From Bradyrhizobium macuxiense (GTDB lineage Bacteria > Pseudomonadota > Alphaproteobacteria > Rhizobiales > Xanthobacteraceae): 64,000 nucleotides of DNA. The notes beneath the pieces are model-generated. The model was not told the DNA's origin. It searched no databases and saw only the letters and a program-made list of their open reading frames with translations. Shown here in pieces: positions 56,047 through 64,000 of the stretch. The stretch is taken from positions 496,001 through 560,000 of the forward strand of contig NZ_VITY01000003.1 in assembly GCF_007993935.1 (NCBI RefSeq). Direction: 5' to 3'. The translations under genes were made by a program, and so were the position numbers. Numbering within the stretch: the first letter of the stretch is position 1; every line of letters starts with the position of its first letter.

Positions 56047-57792
56047 ATGGTGGACGGCCTCCAACCCCGGCGCTTCGGAGCAGGGCAACAGTTTGTAAAA
56101 CCTGCGCATTCTAGCCGCAGGCTGTTCTTGGCGTTCGAGTTCGCAACGGCCAGCCAATGGCGTTCGATCCTGTTCCTGACGCTGACCTGCCTCGTACTGT
56201 TCCTGCCGGGCTTCTTCACCATCCCGCCGGTCGACCGCGACGAGGTGCGCTTTGCCCAGGCAACCAAGCAGATGGTCGAGAGCGGCGATTTCGTCGATAT
56301 CCGCTTCCAGGACGACGTTCGCTACAAGAAGCCGGTCGGCATCTACTGGATGCAGGCGGCGGCTCTGAAAACCATCTCCGCGCTCGGGGTGCCGCGTGCC
56401 CAGGTCCGCATCTGGGTTTACCGCCTGCCGTCCCTGATTGGCGCCATCGGCGCCGTTTTGCTGACCTATTGGACGGCGCTTGCCTTCGTGACACGACAGG
56501 GGGCGGTGCTGGCCGCCTTGATGATGGCAAGCTGCGTGCTGCTCGGCGTCGAAGCGCGGCTCGCCAAGACCGACGCCATGCTGCTGTTGACGGTCACCGC
56601 GGCGATGGGCGCGATGGCGCGCGTGTATCTATCCTGGCAACGCGGTGAGGATCCGGCGCATCCATCATGGGCCCCGCCCGCGATCTTCTGGACGGCGCTG
56701 GCGATCGGGATCCTGCTCAAGGGACCGCTGATCCTGATGTTCGTCGGCCTTGCGATGGCCGCCCTTGCGATACTCGATCGATCGGCAGCGTGGTTCTGGC
56801 GGATGCGTCCGGTCTGGGGCCTGATGTGGACCCTGGTGCTGGTGCTGCCGTGGTTCGTGCTGATCTTCCTGCGTGCCGGAGAGACCTTCTTTGCCGACTC
56901 GGTCGGCGGCGACATGCTGAGCAAGCTCGGCGCCCAGGAATCCCACGGCGCGCCGCCCGGGCTCTATCTGCTGCTGTTCTGGATCACGTTCTGGCCCGGC
57001 GCGCCGCTCGCCGGCCTTGCGGCGCCGGCGGTCTGGCGTGCGCGACGCGAACCCGGCGCGCAATTTCTGCTGGCCTGGCTGATCCCGTCCTGGATCGTGT
57101 TTGAGGCGGTGCTGACCAAGCTGCCGCATTATGTGCTGCCGCTCTATCCCGCGATCGCGATCCTGACCGTGGGCGCACTGGAGCGGCGTGTGCTGTCGCG
57201 CTCCCCCTGGCTGTTGCGCGGCGCCGCCTGGTGGTTCGCGATTCCCGCGTTCGGCGCGGTGCTGGTGATCGTCGGCGCCATCAAGGCGATCCATCAGCCG
57301 GTGTTTCCGGCATGGCCGCTGTTTGCGGTCGCGATGGTGTTCGGCCTGATCGCGTGGTGGATGTTCGAGGACAGCCGCGCCGAGCGCTCGCTGCTCAACG
57401 CGGTGATCGCCGCGGCACTGATGGCGGGCGCCACCTATGGAGTGGTGCTGCCACGCCTCACCACCGTGTTTCCGAGCCAGGAGGTCGCGCGCGCCTTACG
57501 CAATGTGACTTGCGTTGGTCCGAAGGCCGCGGCCGCCGGCTTCCACGAGCCGAGCCTCGTGTTCATGACCGATACCTCGACGCTGCTCACCGATGGATCG
57601 GGAGCCGCCGATTTCCTGGGCCAGGGCTCCTGCCGCTTCGCACTGGTCGAACAGCGCTCGGAGCGCGCCTTCGTGCAGCGCGCCGAGGCGATCGGACTGC
57701 GCTACAACGCGCCGGTGCGGATCGAGGGTTACAACATCTCGCAGGGCAAGGCCGTCTCGATTGCGATCTTCCGTTCCGAAGGGACGGAGTGA
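56047..57792 (+). CDS. GT39/ArnT-like membrane glycosyltransferase
   Basis: A 581-residue polytopic protein with about eleven transmembrane segments. Its first periplasmic loop has PPVDRDEVRFAQATKQM, matching the Asp-Glu pair of the catalytic site in ArnT/PMT-type GT-C enzymes, and YKKPVGIYWMQ follows. These enzymes move a sugar from a polyprenyl phosphate to lipid A or another envelope acceptor. The start at ATG 56047 is a choice; later in-frame starts before the first helix (for example near residue 40) are possible. The first of four lipid/glycan genes in a row. Confidence 0.88.
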   Translation: MVDGLQPRRFGAGQQFVKPAHSSRRLFLAFEFATASQWRSILFLTLTCLVLFLPGFFTIPPVDRDEVRFAQATKQMVESGDFVDIRFQDDVRYKKPVGIYWMQAAALKTISALGVPRAQVRIWVYRLPSLIGAIGAVLLTYWTALAFVTRQGAVLAALMMASCVLLGVEARLAKTDAMLLLTVTAAMGAMARVYLSWQRGEDPAHPSWAPPAIFWTALAIGILLKGPLILMFVGLAMAALAILDRSAAWFWRMRPVWGLMWTLVLVLPWFVLIFLRAGETFFADSVGGDMLSKLGAQESHGAPPGLYLLLFWITFWPGAPLAGLAAPAVWRARREPGAQFLLAWLIPSWIVFEAVLTKLPHYVLPLYPAIAILTVGALERRVLSRSPWLLRGAAWWFAIPAFGAVLVIVGAIKAIHQPVFPAWPLFAVAMVFGLIAWWMFEDSRAERSLLNAVIAAALMAGATYGVVLPRLTTVFPSQEVARALRNVTCVGPKAAAAGFHEPSLVFMTDTSTLLTDGSGAADFLGQGSCRFALVEQRSERAFVQRAEAIGLRYNAPVRIEGYNISQGKAVSIAIFRSEGTE

Positions 57793-57793
57793 C

Positions 57794-58639
57794 ATGCCGG
57801 CGCCGCCAGCCAAGTCGGAATCCGCCAACTATTTCGGACGATTGCTGACGCTGGTCTGGCTATCCCTCGCCCAGCTTGTCCGGGCACCGTCGCATTCGCG
57901 CCGGGCCGAGGCGGCGCGACGCTCCGCGCGCCACGTGCTTTTGCTCGTCGTCATCGTCGGCGCCGTGATCATCACGCTGATGTATGCGGTCGATGTTGCC
58001 GAGATCAGCCTGATGCCGCCACGCGGCACGCCTGGTCTCTGGTGGGTGAAGATACTCACCGATTTCGGCAAGGACGAGTACGTGCTGAGCGCGCTGGGTG
58101 TGCTGCTGATTGTCGTCGCATTGACGGCGCCTGCGCTGCGTGGTGTGCCGCGCGCGACCTTGCTCGGCCTGGGTACGAGGCTGCAATACCTGTTTCTCTC
58201 GGTCGCGCTGTCGGTGGCGGTGGGGGAAGTGATCAAGTGGATCGTCGGCCGCGGGCGGCCGTTCGTCGGCGGCAAGGCCAACGCCTTCAACTTCCAGCAC
58301 TTCGCGGGCACGGAAGCTTATTCGAGCTTTCCGTCGGGACATTCGATCACGGCATTCGCGCTGGCCTTCGCCGTTTCGGCCGTCTGGCCGCGTGCGCGGG
58401 TCGCGATGCTGGTCTATGCGCTGATCATCATCGCGACGCGGCTGGTGCTGCTGGCCCATCATCCGAGCGACGTGGTGGCCGGCGCGCTGGTCGGCGTGAT
58501 CGGCGCAATGGCCGTGCGCTACTGGTTCGCCGCCCGCCGCCTTGGTTTCGCCATTGATCGCGATGGCACGGTCGTGGCCCTGCCGGGACCGTCGGAAGAG
58601 CGCCTCAAAAGGGTTGCGGGGAGCGCCTTCGCCCCATAA
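57794..58639 (+). CDS. PAP2-family membrane phosphatase
   Basis: A 281-residue inner-membrane phosphatase with about five to six helices. Catalytic signatures are intact: KWIVGRGRPF (C1), SFPSGHS (C2, with catalytic His) and HHPSDVVAG (C3, His/Asp). Likely dephosphorylates an isoprenyl pyrophosphate or lipid A phosphate. It starts one base after the GT39 stop region, so it is in the same operon. Confidence 0.9.
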   Translation: MPAPPAKSESANYFGRLLTLVWLSLAQLVRAPSHSRRAEAARRSARHVLLLVVIVGAVIITLMYAVDVAEISLMPPRGTPGLWWVKILTDFGKDEYVLSALGVLLIVVALTAPALRGVPRATLLGLGTRLQYLFLSVALSVAVGEVIKWIVGRGRPFVGGKANAFNFQHFAGTEAYSSFPSGHSITAFALAFAVSAVWPRARVAMLVYALIIIATRLVLLAHHPSDVVAGALVGVIGAMAVRYWFAARRLGFAIDRDGTVVALPGPSEERLKRVAGSAFAP

Positions 58640-58708
58640 AAGCGGTCGCCCGGCGGCCGGATCGGGCGGGTTCCAGCCGCGAACCCCACATCAACCACGA
58701 GTGTCGAA

Positions 58709-59470
58709 TTGCCTGTTTCCGACCAGACGCCGGTCGCCGTTTCCATCGTCGTGCCTGTGCGCAACGAGGCGGATAATATCGCGCCGCTGATCGCCGAGAT
58801 CGCGGCGGCGCTCGACGGACGCTGGGTCTACGAAATCGTCTACGTCAATGACGGCTCGACCGACGCCACCGGCGAACGGCTGAGCGCGATCATGACGCAG
58901 CGGCCCAACCTCCGGCAACTCCGCCACGCGGTCTCCTCGGGGCAGTCGGCTGCCGTGCGTAGTGGCGTTCGCGCCGCGCGCGGCGCGATCGTGGCAACGC
59001 TCGATGGGGACGGGCAGAACGATCCGGCCTTCCTGCCGAACCTGATCGCGGCGATCGAGGGCGGCAATGGTCGCGTCGGCCTCGCCGCGGGCCAGCGGGT
59101 CGGCCGCAAGGATACCGGTTTCAAGAAGCTGCAATCGCGCATCGCTAACGCCGTGCGCGGCATCATCCTGCGCGACGGCACCCGCGACACCGGCTGCGGC
59201 CTGAAGGCATTTCCGCGCGAGGTGTTTCTGACGATGCCCTATTTCGACGGGCTGCATCGTTTCCTTCCGGCGCTGGTCCGCCGCGAGGGGCTGGCGATTG
59301 CCTATGTCGACGTCGTCGACCGTCCGCGCCATTCCGGCGTGTCGAACTATGGATTCTTCGACCGGCTCTGGATCGGGATCATGGATCTGGCCGGCGTGTG
59401 GTGGCTGATCCGCCGCAAGAAACCGACGCCGCTGGTCACTGAAGTGCCTGATGTCACCGAGGTGAAGTGA
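58709..59470 (+). CDS. GT2 glycosyltransferase, polyprenyl-phosphate type
   Basis: A 253-residue cytosolic enzyme. VSIVVPVRNEADNI and IVYVNDGSTDATG are the GT2 nucleotide-sugar region, ATLDGDGQNDPAF holds the D-x-D-like metal site, and DTGCGLKAFPREVF is typical of dolichol-phosphate-mannose-synthase-like members. A C-terminal amphipathic stretch could touch the membrane. Start TTG at 58709 is inferred since no better start precedes the first strand. Its stop overlaps the next ATG (TGATG). Product is likely a polyprenyl-phosphate sugar that could feed the GT39 enzyme. Confidence 0.88.
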   Translation: MPVSDQTPVAVSIVVPVRNEADNIAPLIAEIAAALDGRWVYEIVYVNDGSTDATGERLSAIMTQRPNLRQLRHAVSSGQSAAVRSGVRAARGAIVATLDGDGQNDPAFLPNLIAAIEGGNGRVGLAAGQRVGRKDTGFKKLQSRIANAVRGIILRDGTRDTGCGLKAFPREVFLTMPYFDGLHRFLPALVRREGLAIAYVDVVDRPRHSGVSNYGFFDRLWIGIMDLAGVWWLIRRKKPTPLVTEVPDVTEVK

Positions 59471-59808
59471 TGCTGATTCAGTACGGTCAGGCGCTGAGCG
59501 CCTATCTCTACGACGTGTTCATCGCCAAGTTCGATTTCTGGCTGGCGTTCGGCCTCATCGCGCAATTGTTCTTCACGGCGCGCTTTCTCGTGCAGTGGAT
59601 CTCCAGCGAGCGCGCCGGCCAGAGCGTGGTGCCGATGGCGTTCTGGTTCTTCTCGATGGGCGGCGGTCTGATGACGCTGGTCTACGGGCTCGCCAAGCGC
59701 GAACCCGTCATCATTATCGGGCAGGGCCTCGCCACCCTGATCTACATCCGCAACATCATGCTGATCGTGAAGAACCGCGGCCAGGCGTCGAAGACGTTGG
59801 ACCGCTGA
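59470..59808 (+). CDS. LAB_N (lipid A biosynthesis N-terminal) domain protein
   Basis: A 112-residue protein with three hydrophobic helices. RFLVQWISSERAGQSVVPMAFWFFSMGGG is the LAB_N family core. These small proteins co-occur with DPM1-like GT2 enzymes and GT-C transferases, probably helping move the lipid-linked sugar. ATG overlaps the GT2 stop by one base (TGATG). The stop directly abuts the stop of the convergent Na/Pi gene. Confidence 0.9.
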   Translation: MLIQYGQALSAYLYDVFIAKFDFWLAFGLIAQLFFTARFLVQWISSERAGQSVVPMAFWFFSMGGGLMTLVYGLAKREPVIIIGQGLATLIYIRNIMLIVKNRGQASKTLDR

Positions 59809-61494
59809 TCAACGTCCGGCCGCCGGGGCCGCAACGTCTGCTGCATCCACCGCATTCGCGCGATCGGCCGAGGTCTCGCCGGCGGCGTCGAGCACGGGAT
59901 AGGCGACCGAGCAGATGTGCGAATGGATGCGGCGAAGGTCGCGCAGCACGTCGAGATGCAGCGACGTGGTCTCGATGGTCTCGGGCCGGCCTTCGCGCAG
60001 CCGCTCCAGATGGCGCTCGACGGCGGCGAGTTCCGCCGCGCGCAGCGCAGCCTTCTCGGTGAGCAACCGGCGCGCCTCGTTGGCATCGCCCGACATGAAC
60101 ACGCCGAAGGCGATCCGCAGCGAGTCGATCGTACGCTTATGGAACGCCGACAATTCCTCGGCGCCTTCAGCAGAGAATTGCAGGCGATGCTTGATCTTCT
60201 TGGTCGCGAGTTCGCTCAGGTTCTTGTCGATGATGTCGCCGATATGCTCGAGGTTGATCGCGAACGCGACGATCTCCATGGCGCGGTGACCCTCACGTTC
60301 ATCGAGACTGCCGCGGGTGAGTTTCGTGACGTAGAGCTTGATCGCCTCGTTCAGCCGGTCGACGATGTTGTCCATCTTCGACACCTGGTCGACCAAAGCG
60401 CGATCATTGGTCAGCATCGCCGCCATCACCTTGCGCAACATCGCCTCGGTGTGGTCGCCCATATGCAGCACCTCGCGCGCGGCATCGGCCAGCGCGAGCG
60501 AAGGCGTCTCCAGCGCGCTTTCGTCGAGATAGCGCGGCCGTGACGGATCGGTCTCCTGTGCCCGCTTTGGCAGCAGGCGCTCGAGCAGACGCGCCATGTG
60601 GTCGAGCACGCCGATGAACAGCAGGGCGGTCGCAACGTTGAAGCCGATGTGGAACAGCGCGGTCGCCTTGGCGAGATCGGGCTGCCAGGTGTAGATGGTC
60701 TCCGTGATCGGGCGCAGGAACGGCGCCACCAGCAGGATGCCGACGACACGGTTGACGAGGTTGCCGACCGGCAGCCGGTAGCTCGCCGGATTGTCGCGCC
60801 GCGCGCCCTCCAGCAACGGATTGACGGCGCTGCCGAGGTTGGCGCCGAGCACCAGCGCGAACGCGGCATAGGGCGAGATGAACTGGGAATAGGCCAGCGA
60901 CATCACCAAGAGGACGCTGGCGACGCTGGAATGGACCAGCCAGGTCACGACCGCGCCGATCAGGATGCAGAGAATGGGATCGCCGGTGATCGCGCCCAGG
61001 AACACGCGCACGCCCGGGGCATTCTCGGCGGGCGCCATCGTATCGAGCAGGATGTGCAGCGCGAGCAGCATCAGGCCGAGGCCAATCGAGACGCGGCCGA
61101 GATCCTTGATCCGGGAGCGCGGTCCGCTGCGGAACGCGACGAGACCCGTGATGAACAGCACCGGCGCCACCGCCGCGACGTTGAACGACAGCACCTGCAC
61201 GATCAGCGTGGTGCCGATATTGGCACCGAGCATGATCGCGAGCGCCGGCACCAGGCTGACGATCTCCTCGGCGGCGAAGGAACTGGTGATCAGGGCGGTC
61301 GCGGTCGAGCTCTGGAGCAGGGCGGTCAGGCCGAAGCCGGCGCCGAGGGCGGTGAACCGGTTGCGCAGCGCTCGCGCCAGCAACAGCCGCAAATCGGGCC
61401 CGAAGGCCCGCAGGATCCCGCTATGGACCATGTGCAGGCCCCACAGCAGGAGCGCGACGCCCCCCATCAGATCAAGCAGAACAAGACTTCCCAT
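59809..61494 (-). CDS. Na/phosphate cotransporter with PhoU-like tail
   Basis: A 561-residue membrane protein. The N-terminal half has two inverted Na/Pi cotransporter repeats, each with the QSSTAT / SSVASV-type motif (TALLQSSTATALITSS and WLVHSSVASVLLVM). The C-terminal ~220 residues are helical and PhoU-like (LADAAREVLHMGDHTEAML onward). This is the PNaS family, usually low-affinity phosphate movement. ATG start preserves the GLVLLDLMGG-like first helix. Confidence 0.92.
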   Translation of the reverse strand: MGSLVLLDLMGGVALLLWGLHMVHSGILRAFGPDLRLLLARALRNRFTALGAGFGLTALLQSSTATALITSSFAAEEIVSLVPALAIMLGANIGTTLIVQVLSFNVAAVAPVLFITGLVAFRSGPRSRIKDLGRVSIGLGLMLLALHILLDTMAPAENAPGVRVFLGAITGDPILCILIGAVVTWLVHSSVASVLLVMSLAYSQFISPYAAFALVLGANLGSAVNPLLEGARRDNPASYRLPVGNLVNRVVGILLVAPFLRPITETIYTWQPDLAKATALFHIGFNVATALLFIGVLDHMARLLERLLPKRAQETDPSRPRYLDESALETPSLALADAAREVLHMGDHTEAMLRKVMAAMLTNDRALVDQVSKMDNIVDRLNEAIKLYVTKLTRGSLDEREGHRAMEIVAFAINLEHIGDIIDKNLSELATKKIKHRLQFSAEGAEELSAFHKRTIDSLRIAFGVFMSGDANEARRLLTEKAALRAAELAAVERHLERLREGRPETIETTSLHLDVLRDLRRIHSHICSVAYPVLDAAGETSADRANAVDAADVAAPAAGR

Positions 61495-61734
61495 ACGTCG
61501 TGGATATCCCGGTAAATTCGAGTCGAAGGGTTCACGCTATAGAGCCAATTGACCCGCGATCAACCCCTTTGTTCCCGCTGGAACCGAAGAGAGGGAAGAG
61601 GTTGCCGGTCGAGCCCGGTAAACGAATCCTAGAGATGACCGTTCAATTGCGATGGGATCCGCTAGGCAGTTCCCAATCTTTCCCCGCTATGAAGGTGGAA
61701 ACGAGAAGCTGACCAGCAAGGCTTGGGGATCAGG

Positions 61735-61980
61735 ATGTTTGTCAATCGCCGCAAGAGCGAACGCCGTGAGTGCCGGAGCGTCGCCAAAATTCAATTGGGC
61801 ACAGGGTCGTTGCCGCGTGACTGCATGATCACCGACATCTCGGCTGGTGGCGTCAAGGTGATCGCCGAATATCTCGAGATACCGCCGGAATTCACCATCA
61901 TCCTGTCGAGCGGCAGTCCGCGTCAGTGCCGCTTGGCCTGGCGGATCGGGCACGAATTCGGCGCCCAGTTCGTCGACTGA
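61735..61980 (+). CDS. PilZ-like domain protein
   Basis: An 81-residue single-domain protein. NRRKSERRECR has an R-rich start and ITDISAGGVKVIA gives the D/N-x-S-x-x-G motif, the two parts of a c-di-GMP PilZ site; the RxxxR spacing is approximately kept. The start at ATG 61735 has GGGGATCAGG before it. Likely a cytosolic c-di-GMP receptor, target unknown. Confidence 0.82.
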   Translation: MFVNRRKSERRECRSVAKIQLGTGSLPRDCMITDISAGGVKVIAEYLEIPPEFTIILSSGSPRQCRLAWRIGHEFGAQFVD

Positions 61981-62120
61981 TCGGGCGGCAGGGCCGGTGG
62001 CCGGCCCGGCACGCCGGCCCCGCTTCGGGGCCGGATGACGGCGAGATGATGGCATCCTTAACCGGAACTTAGGGTTAAGCTGTGAGCATCCCGGAACCTT
62101 CGCTGTTCCGAGTCTCGTTG

Positions 62121-62945
62121 ATGTCTGAGAAACTACCCCGACCTTCCGGCCGCATGCACCGTCTTGCCGGCTCGGTATCTGCCGCGATCCTGCTGATCGG
62201 GCTGTCCGCCTGTCAGACCTCGGGTCCGTCCGACATCACCGGGTCACTGGGCGAAACGGCGGAGGCCACGCCGGCTCCCGCCGATCCCCGGCGCGACATT
62301 GCGACCTATCACGAGCGCGTCCGCGCCAACCCGAAAGACGCCGACGCCGAGCTGAAATACGCCCGGGCGCTGCGCGCCACCGGCCAGCGGGCGCAGGCGG
62401 TCGCCGTCATGGAGCAGGCGGTGCTGGCGCAGCCCAGCAACAAGGCACTCCTCGCCGGCTACGGACGGGCGCTCGCCGACAACGGCAATTTCCAGCAGGC
62501 ATTCGACGTGCTCGGACGCGCCCACACCCCGGAAGACCCGGACTGGCGGATCCTGTCGGCACAAGGCGCCGTGCTCGACCAGCTCGAGCGCCACGACGAG
62601 GCCCGCCAATATTATGCCAGCGCGCTGAAGATCGTGCCTGACGATGCCTCGGTGCTCTCCAATCTCGGCCTGTCCTACCTGCTGTCGAAAGACCTGCCGA
62701 AGGCCGAGGAGACGCTGCGCCGCGCCCGGCAGCGCGCGCCCGACGACATGCGGGTACGTACCAATCTCGCCGTCGTGGTCGGTCTGGAGGGCCGCCAGGC
62801 CGAGGCGGAAACCATCATGAAGGCCGACCTGCCGCCGGAGCAGGGCTCAGCCAATGTCGCCGCATTGAAGCGGCTGTTGGCGCGCAGGGACGCGAGCCGC
62901 ACCGATACCGACAAGATCCCGGTCGCGGCCAGCCGCCACGACTAG
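62121..62945 (+). CDS. TPR lipoprotein, TadD-like
   Basis: About 274 residues from ATG 62121 (an upstream GTG at 62082 and an internal ATG at 62154 are alternatives; the last gives the most compact signal peptide, MHRLAGSVSAAILLIGLSAC). Lipobox LSAC precedes a Thr/Pro-rich linker, then about five TPR units (ADAELKYARALRATGQRAQA, DEARQYYASALKIVP, SVLSNLGLSYLLSKDLPKAE). It matches TadD of Tad pilus secretion, which fits the adjacent CpaE-like gene on the other strand. Confidence 0.85.
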   Translation: MSEKLPRPSGRMHRLAGSVSAAILLIGLSACQTSGPSDITGSLGETAEATPAPADPRRDIATYHERVRANPKDADAELKYARALRATGQRAQAVAVMEQAVLAQPSNKALLAGYGRALADNGNFQQAFDVLGRAHTPEDPDWRILSAQGAVLDQLERHDEARQYYASALKIVPDDASVLSNLGLSYLLSKDLPKAEETLRRARQRAPDDMRVRTNLAVVVGLEGRQAEAETIMKADLPPEQGSANVAALKRLLARRDASRTDTDKIPVAASRHD

Positions 62946-62969
62946 ACGAGTCAGCGTCTCGGATTGGAG

Positions 62970-64000
62970 CTAGCCCGCGGCGCGGCGTCCATCGCTGCGG
63001 CGCGGCTGCAGCTTCTTGAGGATCGGCGACAGGAACGATTCGCGGGTCTCGGCGAGATCGGGACGGCCGGTCAGGCGCTGCGCGATCTGCAGGAAGGTCC
63101 TTGTGGTACGGTGACGCGCGGAGACTTCCGCGATCATCTGGCCGTTGTTGGCGGCTTCACCGAACAGCCTGCAATCGAACGGGATGGTCGCGATCGGCTG
63201 GCTCTCGATCGTCTTGGCGAAGTCCTTGACCTCGATCTCGGGGCGCTTCGACATGCCGACCTGGTTCAGGCAGTAGAGCGGCGGCCGGTCGTTCGGACGC
63301 GCGGCCCGCAGCAGGTTCATCATGTTCTTGGTGTTGCGCATGTTGGCGAGATCGGGCTCGGCGACGATCAGGATATCGTCGGCGCCGACCAGCACGCGCT
63401 TGGTCCATGCGGTCCACTGATGCGGAACGTCGAGTACGATGCAGGATGTGGTCATGCGCATCGTGTCGAAGATGGCGTCGAACGCTTCGGCGCCGAAATC
63501 GTAGACCTGATCGAGGGTGGCCGGGGCCGCCAGCAGGCTGAGATGGTCGTTGCATCTTGCGAGCAGGCGTTCCATGAAGGCGCTGTCCGGACGTTCCGGC
63601 GCGAACACCGCGTTCGCGATGCCCTGCGTCGGGTCCTGGTTGTAGTCGAGCCCGGCGGTGCCGAAGGCGAGGTCGAGATCGACGACGACCGAATCCAGCC
63701 CGAGGTCGCGCGCGATGGTCCAGGCGACATTGTGGGCAATGGTCGAGGCGCCGACACCGCCCTTGGCGCCTGCGACCGCGATTAGGCGGCCGACCGAGAC
63801 CGCTTCGGAGGACGAGAACAGGCCGCAGATCGAGCGCACGATGTCGAGCACCTTGACCGGCCCGACCACGTAATCGTTGACGCCGCGCCGCACCAATTCG
63901 CGATACGGCGCAGTCTCGCCGGGCGCGCCGAGCACGACGACGCGGGTGCCGGGATCGCAGACCGTCGCGAGCTCGTCGAGGGCGGCGAGCAGATCGGTGT
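62970..64000 (-). CDS. CpaE/TadZ-like pilus localisation ATPase (partial)
   Basis: The frame runs off the right edge, so at least 343 residues are seen and the N-terminus is missing. The visible part begins in a receiver-like domain without a phospho-acceptor in view (VLGAPGETAPYRELVRRGVNDYVVGPVKV), then a MinD/ParA-type ATPase with deviant Walker A AGAKGGVGAST and switch DLDLAFGTAGLDY. CpaE/TadZ places the Tad pilus machinery at a pole. It is convergent with the TadD-like gene, 24 bases apart. Confidence 0.92.
   Translation of the reverse strand, partial: TDLLAALDELATVCDPGTRVVVLGAPGETAPYRELVRRGVNDYVVGPVKVLDIVRSICGLFSSSEAVSVGRLIAVAGAKGGVGASTIAHNVAWTIARDLGLDSVVVDLDLAFGTAGLDYNQDPTQGIANAVFAPERPDSAFMERLLARCNDHLSLLAAPATLDQVYDFGAEAFDAIFDTMRMTTSCIVLDVPHQWTAWTKRVLVGADDILIVAEPDLANMRNTKNMMNLLRAARPNDRPPLYCLNQVGMSKRPEIEVKDFAKTIESQPIATIPFDCRLFGEAANNGQMIAEVSARHRTTRTFLQIAQRLTGRPDLAETRESFLSPILKKLQPRRSDGRRAAG

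Overview
The window looks like chromosomal DNA of a Bradyrhizobium-like alphaproteobacterium. It is GC-rich throughout, and long open antisense frames mirror many real genes. It carries the usual housekeeping block pyrG - kdsA - eno - septum initiator - pdhA - pdhB (with its own lipoyl domain) - DUF5076 - pdhC - lpd. It also holds several small-protein families and intergenic palindromes that I associate with this group. The assignment rests on gene content and order, not on a database match.

Layout. 0.1-7 kb: CTP synthase; a leftward response regulator / histidine kinase / phospholipid N-methyltransferase run; an unknown membrane protein; a NIPSNAP protein; and a PAAR-repeat protein with a signal peptide. 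7-13.3 kb: kdsA, an MFS exporter, queF, eno, a quinone-oxidoreductase-like MDR protein and ddl. 13.4-17.1 kb: accessory cassette A, a LuxR-type regulator divergent from a YadA-like trimeric autotransporter whose stop codon overlaps the start of a small exported protein. 17.2-24.4 kb: FMN reductase and the pyruvate dehydrogenase block, including DUF5076 and two tiny membrane proteins. 24.5-29.6 kb: a threonine-synthase-like enzyme, a Bug-type binding protein, a small membrane protein and a soluble lytic transglycosylase. 29.8-33.1 kb: accessory cassette B, the same three families as cassette A in mirrored orientation. 33.1-37.4 kb: an SMP-30 lactonase-like protein and a TRAP transporter (dctP-dctQ-dctM). 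37.7-48.4 kb: a patchwork of small proteins with dgoK-dgoA, a GT87-like membrane glycosyltransferase, two microproteins, and a tRNA-Arg(UCU) whose 3' end is duplicated 1.4 kb away beside a broken ribbon-helix-helix gene. 48.6-59.8 kb: alpha-2-macroglobulin with PBP1C, then a lipid/glycan cluster (GT39, PAP2, GT2, LAB_N). 59.8-64 kb: Na/Pi cotransporter, PilZ-like protein, a TadD-like TPR lipoprotein and a CpaE/TadZ-like ATPase that runs off the right edge.

The most interesting system is the duplicated LuxR / trimeric autotransporter / exported-partner cassette at 13.4-17.1 and 29.8-33.1 kb. Both copies share a divergent regulator, a YadA-type C-terminal anchor ending in Trp, a reading-frame overlap at TGGTGA, and a homologous downstream exported protein. 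The passenger domains differ completely: 14-residue YadA head repeats in A and five-residue A-T-T-V-N-like repeats in B. This looks like a modular surface-adhesin system with a dedicated accessory protein, which I cannot match to a named system. No CRISPR array, rRNA, intact IS element or riboswitch was recognised.
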